Assembly: GCA_903831085.1 (NCBI GenBank)
Contig: CAIKWE010000001.1
Coordinates: forward strand, 19,383-83,382
Direction: 5' to 3'
DNA from: an uncultured Verrucomicrobiota bacterium
Lineage (GTDB): Bacteria > Verrucomicrobiota > Kiritimatiellia > Kiritimatiellales > Tichowtungiaceae
DNA length: 64,000 nucleotides
A model generated the notes under the pieces. It was not told where the DNA came from, did no database searches, and was given only the letters and a program-made list of their open reading frames with translations. The translations under genes and the position numbers were made by a program. Of this stretch, positions 25,608-33,897 are shown one piece after another. Each line of letters starts with the position of its first letter. Within the stretch, counting starts at the first letter, position 1.

Positions 25608-26299
25608 TCACGCTCGGCATAGAACTCTCTTCGCGGCAGGGCAGCGTGGCGTTGCTCAAGGACGGTGTGTTGCTGGCCGAAAAAACGTGGCTTGGTGAAC
25701 GGGTTCGGCACAATATTCTTTTCCAAACCCTGGAAACTCTGCTGAACGAAGCCGGTGTTTCATACCGCGACATTTCGCTCTATGCGGTCGGGCGCGGCCC
25801 GGGATCGTTCTCCGGCATGCGGATGGCTTTTGCGGTGGCGCAGGCGCTGGCGTTGCCGGACAAAACCGAAGTGCGCGCCGTCAGCAGCGGCGCGGCGCTG
25901 GTACTGGCCGCCGCGCGGGAAGGCGCCAAACAGATCGCCGTCGTTGGCGACGCCCGCCGCGGCCAGGTTTGGTATGGACTGTTTTCTGTAGCCGCGCCCG
26001 GTGGGCGCGGGTCGGGGTCACCGCCCCCGGCTACAGTAGAACAAATCGAAGACTGGAAGCTTGTTCCCTACGAAGAACTCGTTGTGCCCGCCGGAGCGCT
26101 GGTGGTCAGTCCGGAAGCCGAGCGGCTGATCCAATATTTTCCCGCGTCACTCGCTTGCGCGAGCAAGCGGCTGGCGAACATCGGAAATTCGCACTTTCCA
26201 CTGGCGAGCGACGTGGCAAGGCTGGCTCTGACTCAATCCGAGCCGCTGGAGCCGCTCTACATGCACCCGCCAGTATTCATTGAGCCGAAATACAGTTGA
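25604..26299 (+). CDS. tsaB: threonylcarbamoyladenosine biosynthesis protein TsaB
   Basis: ASKHA-fold scaffold of the t6A complex. LGIELSSRQGSVALLKDG, HNILFQTLETLLNEAG, AVGRGPGSFSGMRMAFAVAQALA and a C-terminal EPLYMHPP are family blocks. I start at the ATG at 25604 overlapping the tsaE stop; the longer frame upstream is tsaE shadow. Two repeat insertions are read through: palindrome 25721-25735 (FQTLE) and a GTAGCCG-family hairpin at 25986-26037, giving a Gly/Pro-rich patch at residues about 128-145 on the protein. Confidence 0.93.
   Translation: MITLGIELSSRQGSVALLKDGVLLAEKTWLGERVRHNILFQTLETLLNEAGVSYRDISLYAVGRGPGSFSGMRMAFAVAQALALPDKTEVRAVSSGAALVLAAAREGAKQIAVVGDARRGQVWYGLFSVAAPGGRGSGSPPPATVEQIEDWKLVPYEELVVPAGALVVSPEAERLIQYFPASLACASKRLANIGNSHFPLASDVARLALTQSEPLEPLYMHPPVFIEPKYS
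25986..26037. repeat. GTAGCCG-family double hairpin inside tsaB
   Basis: TGTAGCCGCGCCCGGTGGGC..GGGGTCACCGCCCCCGGCTACA. It is bordered by TGTAGCC and GGCTACA and read in frame by tsaB. Confidence 0.8.
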
Positions 26300-27510
26300 A
26301 TTTTTTGTCATTTCGCGCGACACTACTGGCCGTGAGAAGACAGTTCTATATCTTTATAACTCTTCTGCTGATAAGAAGTTCCGCCTTGGCAATTATTGTG
26401 GCGGATTATTCTGTTGCCACCAATACGCCGATCGGTTCCTGGAACGTCAACTGGAATTATGTTTACAAGTACAAGAACTGTTCTTCCGTAGCAGTCGGCC
26501 CAAACTGGCTGCTGACTGCGGCGCATGTGGCGGATGATCCGGGAGACGGAACAATTTCAGTGAACGGCACGAATTACTATCAGCAAGAAATCGTTTTTCA
26601 CTTGCCGGCGAATGATCCCCAGCACACCAACAGGGCCGACCTGGCGCTGGTCCGTTTTGATAAGGAATTTCCCGGCTATTATCCGCTTTATACGGGAGAT
26701 TTCCCCACAGAAACCAGGCGCAGTGATTCGAGGCTGAATGCCGTGATGATCGGTTACGGAGTGACGGGCACCGTTTACAGTACCTACTATACAGCGAGAG
26801 CATGGAATGACTCGCCGAATGGAAGCGGTGTCAAACGCTGGGGCAGTCAGAAAATCGATGGATCAACTACTGTGACCTACGATTTGCCGGGTACGACCGA
26901 TGCGACTGTGAATGCGGGTATGCAAATGGCGTTTGCAACGAATGACACGCCTTATGAGGCGGGCGCTGGTGTGTACGATTCCGGCGGCGGAACGTTTGTA
27001 ACCAATAGCGGTGTTTGGAAACTGGCCGGCATTAATACCGTACTCTATGGCGGACCGGATTACACCGGTGTGTTTGCGATTTCAATTCCCGATTACGCAA
27101 GCTGGGCAACCAATGTGATGAATCCGAACGGCGACCTCAATAGCAACGGCATTCCAAACTATTGGGAAGAGCAATATGGCACCATTACCGGGCTGGTGGC
27201 TTCAGCGGACAACGACGTTGACGGTTTTTCCAATCTGCAAGAGTACATTGCGGACACCAACCCGACGAATGCGGCCTCTTTCTTCGAAATCGATGCCATC
27301 GTTGCGCGGGCGAATCAGACGGTGACGTTCCTAGGCAGCACGGCGCGGCAGTATCAGGTTTTCTACACCACCAACAATCTGACGGTCACCAATCTCATCT
27401 GGATTGCGGCGCATACCAATAAAGTCTGGGGCGCTGGAACGAACACAACAATCACCGTCACCAACACGGGCGATAAAGCGTTTTACCGTCTTAAGGTGAG
27501 CTTGCCCTAA
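26296..27510 (+). CDS. secreted trypsin-like serine protease with Ca-loop C-terminal tail
   Basis: A 404-residue secreted protein. A signal peptide (FYIFITLLLIRSSALA) is followed by an S1-type fold: SVAVGPNWLLTAAHVAD (His), HTNRADLALVRF (Asp) and GAGVYDSGGGTFV (Ser within a DSGGG motif). The tail DNDVDGFSNLQEYIADTNPT is a calcium-type acidic loop, followed by a beta-rich domain, the same ending seen in the secreted protein at 39534. The 26296 start is a TTG overlapping the tsaB stop; GTG at 26332 gives a neater signal peptide. Neither has a good ribosome binding site. Confidence 0.82.
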   Translation: MNFLSFRATLLAVRRQFYIFITLLLIRSSALAIIVADYSVATNTPIGSWNVNWNYVYKYKNCSSVAVGPNWLLTAAHVADDPGDGTISVNGTNYYQQEIVFHLPANDPQHTNRADLALVRFDKEFPGYYPLYTGDFPTETRRSDSRLNAVMIGYGVTGTVYSTYYTARAWNDSPNGSGVKRWGSQKIDGSTTVTYDLPGTTDATVNAGMQMAFATNDTPYEAGAGVYDSGGGTFVTNSGVWKLAGINTVLYGGPDYTGVFAISIPDYASWATNVMNPNGDLNSNGIPNYWEEQYGTITGLVASADNDVDGFSNLQEYIADTNPTNAASFFEIDAIVARANQTVTFLGSTARQYQVFYTTNNLTVTNLIWIAAHTNKVWGAGTNTTITVTNTGDKAFYRLKVSLP

Positions 27511-27559
27511 ATAAATCACCTTGACAGTCCGGCGGCGTCTCCTTATCAACCCTTTAGCT

Positions 27560-28633
27560 ATGAAACGCGACGTAAACGTTGATCTGGGGGATCGTTCGTA
27601 TCCCATTCACATCGGTTCGGGAAATCTCGACTCGCTTGGCACGGCTTGCCAAGACGCCGGACTCAAAGGGCGCTGCCTGATTGTCACCGACGAAAACGTC
27701 GCGCCGCTTTACGGCGATCGCGTTTTCCAATCTTTGGAAAAAGCCGGATTCAACCCAGCACTCGAAACGCTTCCGGCGGGCGAAACCACCAAGAGTCAGG
27801 CGCAGCTTCTGAACCTTTACAGCAAGGCCGCCGCCCATGGCCTCGACCGCAAGTGCTTTATGGTCGCGCTCGGCGGCGGCGTCATCGGCGACCTGACCGG
27901 CTTCGCCGCCGCTAGCTGGCTGCGCGGAATCCGTTTCGTGCAGGTGCCGACCACGCTGCTGGCGATGGTCGACAGCTCCGTCGGCGGCAAGACCGGCATC
28001 AATATTCCCGAAGGTAAAAATCTCGTCGGCGCGTTCCATCAGCCGGAACTGGTTTTGATGGATCTCGATACGCTCAAAACTCTGCCGGAGCGCGAACTGT
28101 CCGCCGGCATGGCCGAAGTGGTCAAGACCGCCATCATTTGGGATTCGGGACTTTTCCAGACATTGGAAAAATCGCCTGCCAACCTTGGTAATCTGGGTGG
28201 AATCATCGCCCGGTGCTGCGAAATTAAAGCAGAGGTTGTCCGGCAGGATGAGCGCGAAGGCGGCCTGCGCGGTATTCTGAATTTCGGACATACGGCGGCG
28301 CATGCCATCGAGAATGTGGCGGGCTACGGCGAATTTCTCCACGGCGAAGCGGTGGCGATCGGTATGGTTTACGCCGCGCATCTCTCCGTCGCGATCAAAG
28401 GACTTTCCGATGAAGAATCCGCGCGGATCGAAAAAGTTCTCGCCCGGCTTTCACTGCCGCTTGGTGTAGCCGGGTTGGAGTGGAAAGATATCCGCGCCGC
28501 CATGATGGTCGATAAAAAGACGGTCGGCGGTCTGCCGAAATTCGTGTTGGTCGACCGCATCGGCCACGCCGAGTTCGGTTGTGAAGTTCCCGAGGAACTG
28601 CTGGAGGAGGTCTGGAATGGCATCAGTCAATGA
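27560..28633 (+). CDS. aroB: 3-dehydroquinate synthase
   Basis: Second step of the shikimate pathway, NAD and zinc dependent. Blocks: VTDENVAPLYG, ETLPAGETTKSQ, ALGGGVIGDLTGFAAASWLRGI, VDSSVGGKTGINIPEGKNLVGAFHQP, AGMAEVVKTA and NFGHTAAHAIEN; length 357. Start is the ATG at 27560 (MKRDVNVDLGDRSYPI). Two palindromes are in frame: 27725-27739 (FQSLEK) and 28154-28168 (FQTLEK), both at surface helices flanking the conserved core. It overlaps the next gene by 17 bp. Confidence 0.96.
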   Translation: MKRDVNVDLGDRSYPIHIGSGNLDSLGTACQDAGLKGRCLIVTDENVAPLYGDRVFQSLEKAGFNPALETLPAGETTKSQAQLLNLYSKAAAHGLDRKCFMVALGGGVIGDLTGFAAASWLRGIRFVQVPTTLLAMVDSSVGGKTGINIPEGKNLVGAFHQPELVLMDLDTLKTLPERELSAGMAEVVKTAIIWDSGLFQTLEKSPANLGNLGGIIARCCEIKAEVVRQDEREGGLRGILNFGHTAAHAIENVAGYGEFLHGEAVAIGMVYAAHLSVAIKGLSDEESARIEKVLARLSLPLGVAGLEWKDIRAAMMVDKKTVGGLPKFVLVDRIGHAEFGCEVPEELLEEVWNGISQ

Positions 28634-29231
28634 ACAGATCGTGCGCGAGTATTTTGAAACACTCGGCTTTTTCGTCATCCAGCCTAACAAGCATCAGGTC
28701 GCCGCGCGCCACAAGCTGGATGCCGAGGAGATTGATCTGCTGATTACGCGGCCGGGACAGACCGGAGTGTTCACCGCGCCTGCGCAAATTGTCTGGGGTG
28801 CGCCGGAACTGGAAAAAGTTCAGCGCGCTATTGTCAGTATCCGCGGCTGGCATACCGACCGGTTCAGCCCGGCGGTACTCAAAAAGAATCCTGACATTTT
28901 CCGGTTCGCCGAACTGGCGGTTATCAAAGAGGCGCGCAAGACGCTGGGTCCCGGCTCAGTCACAAAGATTCTCTGCCTTTCCGATCTGACGGCGACCGCC
29001 GCGCCGCAGGAAGAAACACTGGCGCTTCTGCGCCAGGGCGGGGTTGACGGCGTGCTCTCATTCCGCACGATGCTGCTCGAGTTGATCGAAAGCGTGGATG
29101 TCGCCAAAAATTATGAAAAATCCGATCTCATACAAACCCTGCGTATTCTGAAAACCTACGACCTGCTCAAAGATGCTCAGCTTGATCTCTTTGCGGCGAA
29201 GAAGACCAAACGCCAGAACGCAAAACAATGA
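28617..29231 (+). CDS. conserved protein of unknown function between aroB and dprA
   Basis: Not recognised. A 204-residue cytosolic protein. The N-terminal half, REYFETLGFFVIQPNKHQV then KLDAEEIDLLITRPGQ, has the look of a PD-(D/E)xK-type nuclease fold (E..EID-hydrophobic strand), but a full catalytic set is not evident. A hydrophilic C-terminus follows, with FRTMLLELIESV and ILKTYDLLKDAQLDLF. It starts inside the end of aroB and ends inside dprA (ATGA overlap), so it is translated with them. Neighbourhood with dprA and topA hints at DNA-related work. Confidence 0.75.
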   Translation: MASVNEQIVREYFETLGFFVIQPNKHQVAARHKLDAEEIDLLITRPGQTGVFTAPAQIVWGAPELEKVQRAIVSIRGWHTDRFSPAVLKKNPDIFRFAELAVIKEARKTLGPGSVTKILCLSDLTATAAPQEETLALLRQGGVDGVLSFRTMLLELIESVDVAKNYEKSDLIQTLRILKTYDLLKDAQLDLFAAKKTKRQNAKQ

Positions 29232-30346
29232 CTGATCGCGAAGCGTATATTGCTCTGAATATGATTGAGGGGGTCGGGCCGGTAACGGTCCGGGCGCTGG
29301 TTGATGCGCTGGGTTCGCCTCAGGCGGTGTTTAACCCGGAACTGTCCGACCTTCGGATGGTGAAGCGGGTGGGTGATAAACTTTCGGAAGCCATTCTGAC
29401 TCAGCGCACGCAGGTTGACCCGCAGGCGGAACTCGAACGGGCCGAAGCACTGGGTGTCCGTATCATTACGCCGCTCGATGACGAATATCCGTCCGCGCTG
29501 AAGACCATTCACGATCCGCCGCTGGCGCTGTATGTGCGCGGAAAAATTGAACCGCGTGACCGCCACGCGCTGGGAATTGTTGGTTCACGCCAGTGTACGA
29601 GCTACGGGATCAGCACGGCCGACCGGCTGGCCTACCAGCTCGCGCAGACCGGCTTTACGGTGGTGAGCGGGCTCGCCCGTGGCATTGATACAGCGGCTCA
29701 CGAAGGTGCGCTTAAAGGCAAGGGCCGTACAATCGCTGTGCTCGGCGCGGCCATTGATCAGCTTTATCCGCCGGAAAACGGGTCGCTGGCTGACGCCATC
29801 GCCGGAAGCGGTGCGGTCATCAGCGAATATCCGCTTGGACGGCCCGCTGACCGACAGACTTTTCCATACCGTAACCGGATTATCAGTGGTCTTTCCATGG
29901 GCGTGATCGTGGTCGAAGCAGGTTTTAAAAGCGGTTCGCTGCACACCACCGATGCCGCCATGGAGCAGGGCCGGAGCGTCTTTGCTGTGCCGGGCCGGAT
30001 CGACTCTCCGGCATCCAAAGGAACCAACCACCTGATAAAAAACGGGGCGAAATTGGTGGACAACGTCGGCGATATATTAGAAGAGTTCGAACTTTTGGTG
30101 CCTCCGGGACAGTTTGAAAAACCCCTTAACGCTCCTTCGGCGCGGCCGGAAGTGCCGCTGTCGCAAGAAGAGCAGGCGCTGGTGAAAGCCCTCTGGGAAG
30201 AGGCGCTGGATGTGGATAGCCTGGCCCGCGCCGCCGGGCTGCCGAGCTCCAAAGTGAGCGCTCTGCTCATCGGGCTCGAAATGAAGCGCGTGGTGAAAAT
30301 GCTGCCGGGTCGCGTGGTCGAACTGGCCGAAGATTTGAGAAACTGA
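29228..30346 (+). CDS. dprA: DNA-processing protein A
   Basis: Loads RecA on incoming single-stranded DNA in transformation. SAM-like N-domain (ALNMIEGVGPVTVRALV), Rossmann core with ALGIVGSRQCTSYG, VVSGLARGIDTAAHEGAL, IAVLGAAIDQLYPPEN, FPYRNRIISGLS and GALxTA-type SGSLHTTDAAMEQG. A C-terminal winged-helix DML1-like domain (LVKALWEEALDVDSLARAAGL) completes the 372-residue protein. Four-base overlap with the preceding gene. A competence role is plausible but no other com gene is in view. Confidence 0.95.
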   Translation: MTDREAYIALNMIEGVGPVTVRALVDALGSPQAVFNPELSDLRMVKRVGDKLSEAILTQRTQVDPQAELERAEALGVRIITPLDDEYPSALKTIHDPPLALYVRGKIEPRDRHALGIVGSRQCTSYGISTADRLAYQLAQTGFTVVSGLARGIDTAAHEGALKGKGRTIAVLGAAIDQLYPPENGSLADAIAGSGAVISEYPLGRPADRQTFPYRNRIISGLSMGVIVVEAGFKSGSLHTTDAAMEQGRSVFAVPGRIDSPASKGTNHLIKNGAKLVDNVGDILEEFELLVPPGQFEKPLNAPSARPEVPLSQEEQALVKALWEEALDVDSLARAAGLPSSKVSALLIGLEMKRVVKMLPGRVVELAEDLRN

Positions 30347-30358
30347 GGAATTTAAATT

Positions 30359-32824
30359 ATGAAACTAGTGATCGTAGAATCTCCCGCAAAAGCAAAAACC
30401 ATTAACAAGTATCTGGGCGAGGACTATATCGTCAAAGCTTCAATGGGCCACGTGCGTGACCTGCCGCCGAAGAAGCTCGGTGTGGATGTTGAAAAAGGAT
30501 TCGAGCCCGAATATGTCAACACGACCGGCCGTGCCAAGGTGATCACCGAGCTGAAGGCCGCCGCTAAGAAGTGCGACGAGGTGATTTTGGCGCCCGACCC
30601 GGACCGCGAAGGGGAGGCAATCGCCTGGCATCTTTTCGAACTGCTCAAGGGAATTGTTCCGCCCGAAAAATTCAGCCGCGTTACCTATAACGAAATCACC
30701 AAGCCGGCGATCAAAGAGGCGTTTTCCAAACCCGGCGTGATTGATATGAACCGCGTCAACTCGCAGCAGGCGCGGCGCGTGCTCGATCGGCTGGTCGGTT
30801 TTAAAGTGAGTCCGCTGCTTTGGCGGCAGATCAAGGGCGGCGTCAGCGCGGGTCGTGTACAGTCGGTCGCGCTTCGTCTGGTTTGTGAACGCGAAAACGA
30901 AATTAAAAATTTCAATCCCGAAGAATACTGGGTGCTCGGCGCCAACGTGCGCAAGCTGGTCGATCCGCGCAACCCGTTTGCCGTCAAGCTGGCGCAGATC
31001 AACGGCGAAAAGGCCGAGATCAAGGGCGGCGAGCAGGCGCAGAAAATCCGCGCCGAACTTGAGGCGAGCTCGCTGCATGTGGCGCGTATCATCGAAAAAG
31101 AGATTCAGCGCAGAGCGCGCGCGCCGTTCATTACCAGTTCGATCCAGCAGTCGGCATCCAGCGTCTGCGGTTTTTCTCCGGCGCGGACGATGAGTATTGC
31201 GCAGGCCCTTTACGAAAACGGGCTGATCACTTATATGCGAACCGACTCGTTCAATATCGCCAAGAGCGCGCAGGAAGCCTGTCACGCATTTGTCACCGCG
31301 CAGTACGGCGCGGAATATCTGCCCGAAAAGCCGAACTTCTACAAGAGTCGCAGCAGCGCGCAGGAAGCGCACGAAGCGATTCGTCCCACCGACGTGACTC
31401 AAACTCCGCAGAGCCTTTCCGGACTGAAGCCCGAAGAGCAGAAGCTCTACAAGCTGATCTGGGAACGGTTTGTCGCCAGCCAGATGGTGCCTGCCCGTAT
31501 TGCCCGGCGCACTGCCGAAATCGAAACGAACGGCTCAACGGTTTATCTTTTCCGCGCCACCTCGTCGGAAATTGCTTTTCCCGGTTACATGCGCGCCAGC
31601 GGCATTGAAAAAGCCGCCGATAAGAAAAACGAGGACGACGAGGACGAAAGCGACGAAGTGCAGCTTCCGCCGCTGACTGAAGGCGAAAAACTCGACTGCA
31701 TCGAATGGCTCGGCGAACAGAAATTCACCAAGCCGCCGGCGCGTTACAGCGAGCCGTCGCTCATTCGCGCGCTCGAAGAGAACGGCGTAGGGCGTCCGAG
31801 CACTTATGCTCAGACGCTGGCGACACTCGACAAGCGCGAATACGTTACCAAAGAAAAACGCGCGCTGGTTCCGACTGAGGCGGGTATGCGAGTGAACGAG
31901 TTTCTGGTCAGGGCGCTCGATCCGCTTTTTAACGTCAAGTTCACTGCGGAAATGGAAGAAAAGCTCGATCGGATCGAAGACGGTTCCGTCGAGTGGGCCG
32001 ATATGATGCAGAAGTTTTACACCCAGTTTCTCGAATGGCTCGAAGGCGCGCGTGACATGGCCGATGCCGGCGAAACTCAGAGTGTCCTCGCGGCGCTGGA
32101 ACAGGTCAAGAAGTGGGCCGAGCCGGTCAAGCGCGGACGCCGCACCTACGACGACAGCGAAACGGTGCAGTCGGTGCGCGAAAAGTTTCAGGCAGACGGC
32201 GCGATTACCCAGCGGCAGCAACAGATGCTTTTTAATCTGGCCTGCAAATACATCGAACAGATCGGCAGCGAACAGATCAGCGGGCTGAAGCTCGAAAAAC
32301 CCGAAGCGGCTTCCGCCGCAACCGTTCGCAAACTGGAGTTGCTGGAAAAGATCGAGTTTGGCGAAGCGCGCAAAATCGGGAAGAAAACCTACGACGATGG
32401 AAAATTCGTTACATCCCTTCGTCAGCAGGTGCAGGGCGGACGCAACCTCAGCGAGCGGCAGCTGGCCGCGCTCGACTCCGTGCTGACAAAATATTCTGAA
32501 CAGATTGCGGACTTTGAAGTGATTAGGGACAGTCTCGACATGGCCGCCAAGCCCGCGACGGCAGATTCCGGTGTTACCGGAGCTCTGCTCGATCTGATGA
32601 AAAATGTCCAGACGTGGAATCCGCCGGTCATGCGCGGGAAACGCGAGTTCAACGACAAGAACTTCTACGAGTCGCTGTTTGGTCAGTTTGGCACCAAGGG
32701 CGCTCTTTCTGAAAAACAGGTCGCCGCGCTCAAGAAAATTGTCGCCCGCTACGCCGCCCAGATTCCGGATTTCGACGCAATCCGCGAGCAGTACGGCCTT
32801 CCCGAACCGAAAGCGAAAAAGTAG
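30359..32824 (+). CDS. topA: DNA topoisomerase I with triplicated C-terminal domain
   Basis: Type IA enzyme relaxing negative supercoils. N-terminal Toprim VIVESPAKAKTINKYLG and APDPDREGEAIAWHL, central RRVLDRLVGFKVSPLLW, and catalytic Tyr in TYMRTDSFN (about 292). The usual C-terminal zinc fingers are absent. Instead residues about 570-815 contain three copies of a unit of about 75 residues with the pattern (Y/F)(D/N)D..(F/V).(E/T)S(L/V)...(L/I)(S/T).(R/K)Q..(A/M)L....KY..QI. It is 12 bp after dprA with GAGG before the ATG. Confidence 0.95.
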   Translation: MKLVIVESPAKAKTINKYLGEDYIVKASMGHVRDLPPKKLGVDVEKGFEPEYVNTTGRAKVITELKAAAKKCDEVILAPDPDREGEAIAWHLFELLKGIVPPEKFSRVTYNEITKPAIKEAFSKPGVIDMNRVNSQQARRVLDRLVGFKVSPLLWRQIKGGVSAGRVQSVALRLVCERENEIKNFNPEEYWVLGANVRKLVDPRNPFAVKLAQINGEKAEIKGGEQAQKIRAELEASSLHVARIIEKEIQRRARAPFITSSIQQSASSVCGFSPARTMSIAQALYENGLITYMRTDSFNIAKSAQEACHAFVTAQYGAEYLPEKPNFYKSRSSAQEAHEAIRPTDVTQTPQSLSGLKPEEQKLYKLIWERFVASQMVPARIARRTAEIETNGSTVYLFRATSSEIAFPGYMRASGIEKAADKKNEDDEDESDEVQLPPLTEGEKLDCIEWLGEQKFTKPPARYSEPSLIRALEENGVGRPSTYAQTLATLDKREYVTKEKRALVPTEAGMRVNEFLVRALDPLFNVKFTAEMEEKLDRIEDGSVEWADMMQKFYTQFLEWLEGARDMADAGETQSVLAALEQVKKWAEPVKRGRRTYDDSETVQSVREKFQADGAITQRQQQMLFNLACKYIEQIGSEQISGLKLEKPEAASAATVRKLELLEKIEFGEARKIGKKTYDDGKFVTSLRQQVQGGRNLSERQLAALDSVLTKYSEQIADFEVIRDSLDMAAKPATADSGVTGALLDLMKNVQTWNPPVMRGKREFNDKNFYESLFGQFGTKGALSEKQVAALKKIVARYAAQIPDFDAIREQYGLPEPKAKK

Positions 32825-32835
32825 ACTCAGCCGCG

Positions 32836-33789
32836 ATGAAAGAAATCGCAGATCCTTGTGTCGGGCATTTTGTTAAATACCTGCAAGGGGAGAAAAACGC
32901 CTCGGAACATACGGTCAGCAATTACCTGATCGATATCCGGCAGTTCATTGAGCTGATCTGGGGCGAAGAGGCCAAGCCGCCGTATAACTGGAAAGAGGCC
33001 GACCGCCTTTCTGCCCGCAAGTTCCTCGTCTTTTTCCAGAAGTTGGAAATGGAACCGGCGACGACAGGCCGCAAGCTGTCGGCGTTGCGTTCGTTTTATA
33101 AATTTCTGGTGCGCGAAGAATATGTGCCGATCAATCCGTTCAGCGGACTGCATTTGCCGAAGAAGGGCAGTTATCTGCCTGCGGTTCTTTCAGTGAATGA
33201 AATTGAGCAGTTGCTGGCGGCGCCGCACGCTATGGCGGCGGCGGAGAAACCGCTCGGCCTGTTTCAGGAATATATTCCGGTGCGCGATACCGCCATTCTC
33301 GAAGTGCTCTACAGCACCGGCATGCGTATCGGCGAGCTGGTGACGACGACCGAATCACGGATTGATATCCTTTCCGGCATTGTCAGCGTGCTCGGCAAAG
33401 GCAAAAAAGAACGGCTTTGTCCGCTCGGCCGTCCGGCGGAGCGGGCTTTGCAGAATGCGCTGGCGTGGCGGCAGGATATCTGGCTGTCGCTCGGCATGAA
33501 GGGCGACCCGAGGAAAGTGATTTTTCTGAATAAACACGGCGGGCCGCTCACGGCTCGTTCGATTGAACGGATGCTGAAAACGTATGTCGGGTATTGCGGC
33601 CTCAAGCCGACCATTTCGCCGCATGCCTTGCGCCACAGCTTTGCCACGCACCTGCTGGATAACGGCGCTGACCTGCGCAGTGTGCAGGAACTGCTCGGCC
33701 ACGCCAGCCTCTCGACCACCCAGATTTACACCCACGTTTCTGTGGAAAAACTGAAGCGGGTTTACGAGGAAGCGCATCCGAGGGCGTAG
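32836..33789 (+). CDS. tyrosine recombinase XerC/XerD type
   Basis: Site-specific recombinase of 317 residues, normal for Xer proteins. An N-terminal SAM-like DNA-binding domain (YLQGEKNASEHTVSNYLIDI) is followed by a catalytic domain with Arg in STGMRIGEL, Lys in GKGKKERLCPLG, HALRHSFATHLL, LLGHASLSTTQIYTH and the Tyr nucleophile in that last block. It probably resolves chromosome dimers at dif. XerC versus XerD cannot be told from one copy. Palindrome 33034-33048 (FQKLE) lies in frame between the DNA-binding helices. 11 bp follow topA. Confidence 0.93.
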   Translation: MKEIADPCVGHFVKYLQGEKNASEHTVSNYLIDIRQFIELIWGEEAKPPYNWKEADRLSARKFLVFFQKLEMEPATTGRKLSALRSFYKFLVREEYVPINPFSGLHLPKKGSYLPAVLSVNEIEQLLAAPHAMAAAEKPLGLFQEYIPVRDTAILEVLYSTGMRIGELVTTTESRIDILSGIVSVLGKGKKERLCPLGRPAERALQNALAWRQDIWLSLGMKGDPRKVIFLNKHGGPLTARSIERMLKTYVGYCGLKPTISPHALRHSFATHLLDNGADLRSVQELLGHASLSTTQIYTHVSVEKLKRVYEEAHPRA

Positions 33790-33796
33790 GGAAAAC

Positions 33797-33876
33797 GATG
33801 AAGTATGAACGATGAATGCTGAAAAAGTATTCTTCCAACCTTTGGAAATTGAATATTGAGAATTGAATATTGAGCC
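33797..33876. repeat. ATGAA / TTGAATATTGAG degenerate arrays around a palindrome
   Basis: AACGATGAAGTATGAACGAT precedes a palindrome copy (TTCCAACCTTTGGAA, 33833-33847), and TTGAATATTGAGAATTGAAT follows it. Short-word tandem DNA fills the whole xer-waaA spacer. Confidence 0.65.
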
Positions 33877-33897
33877 TTGAACGGGAACACTCCGTCG

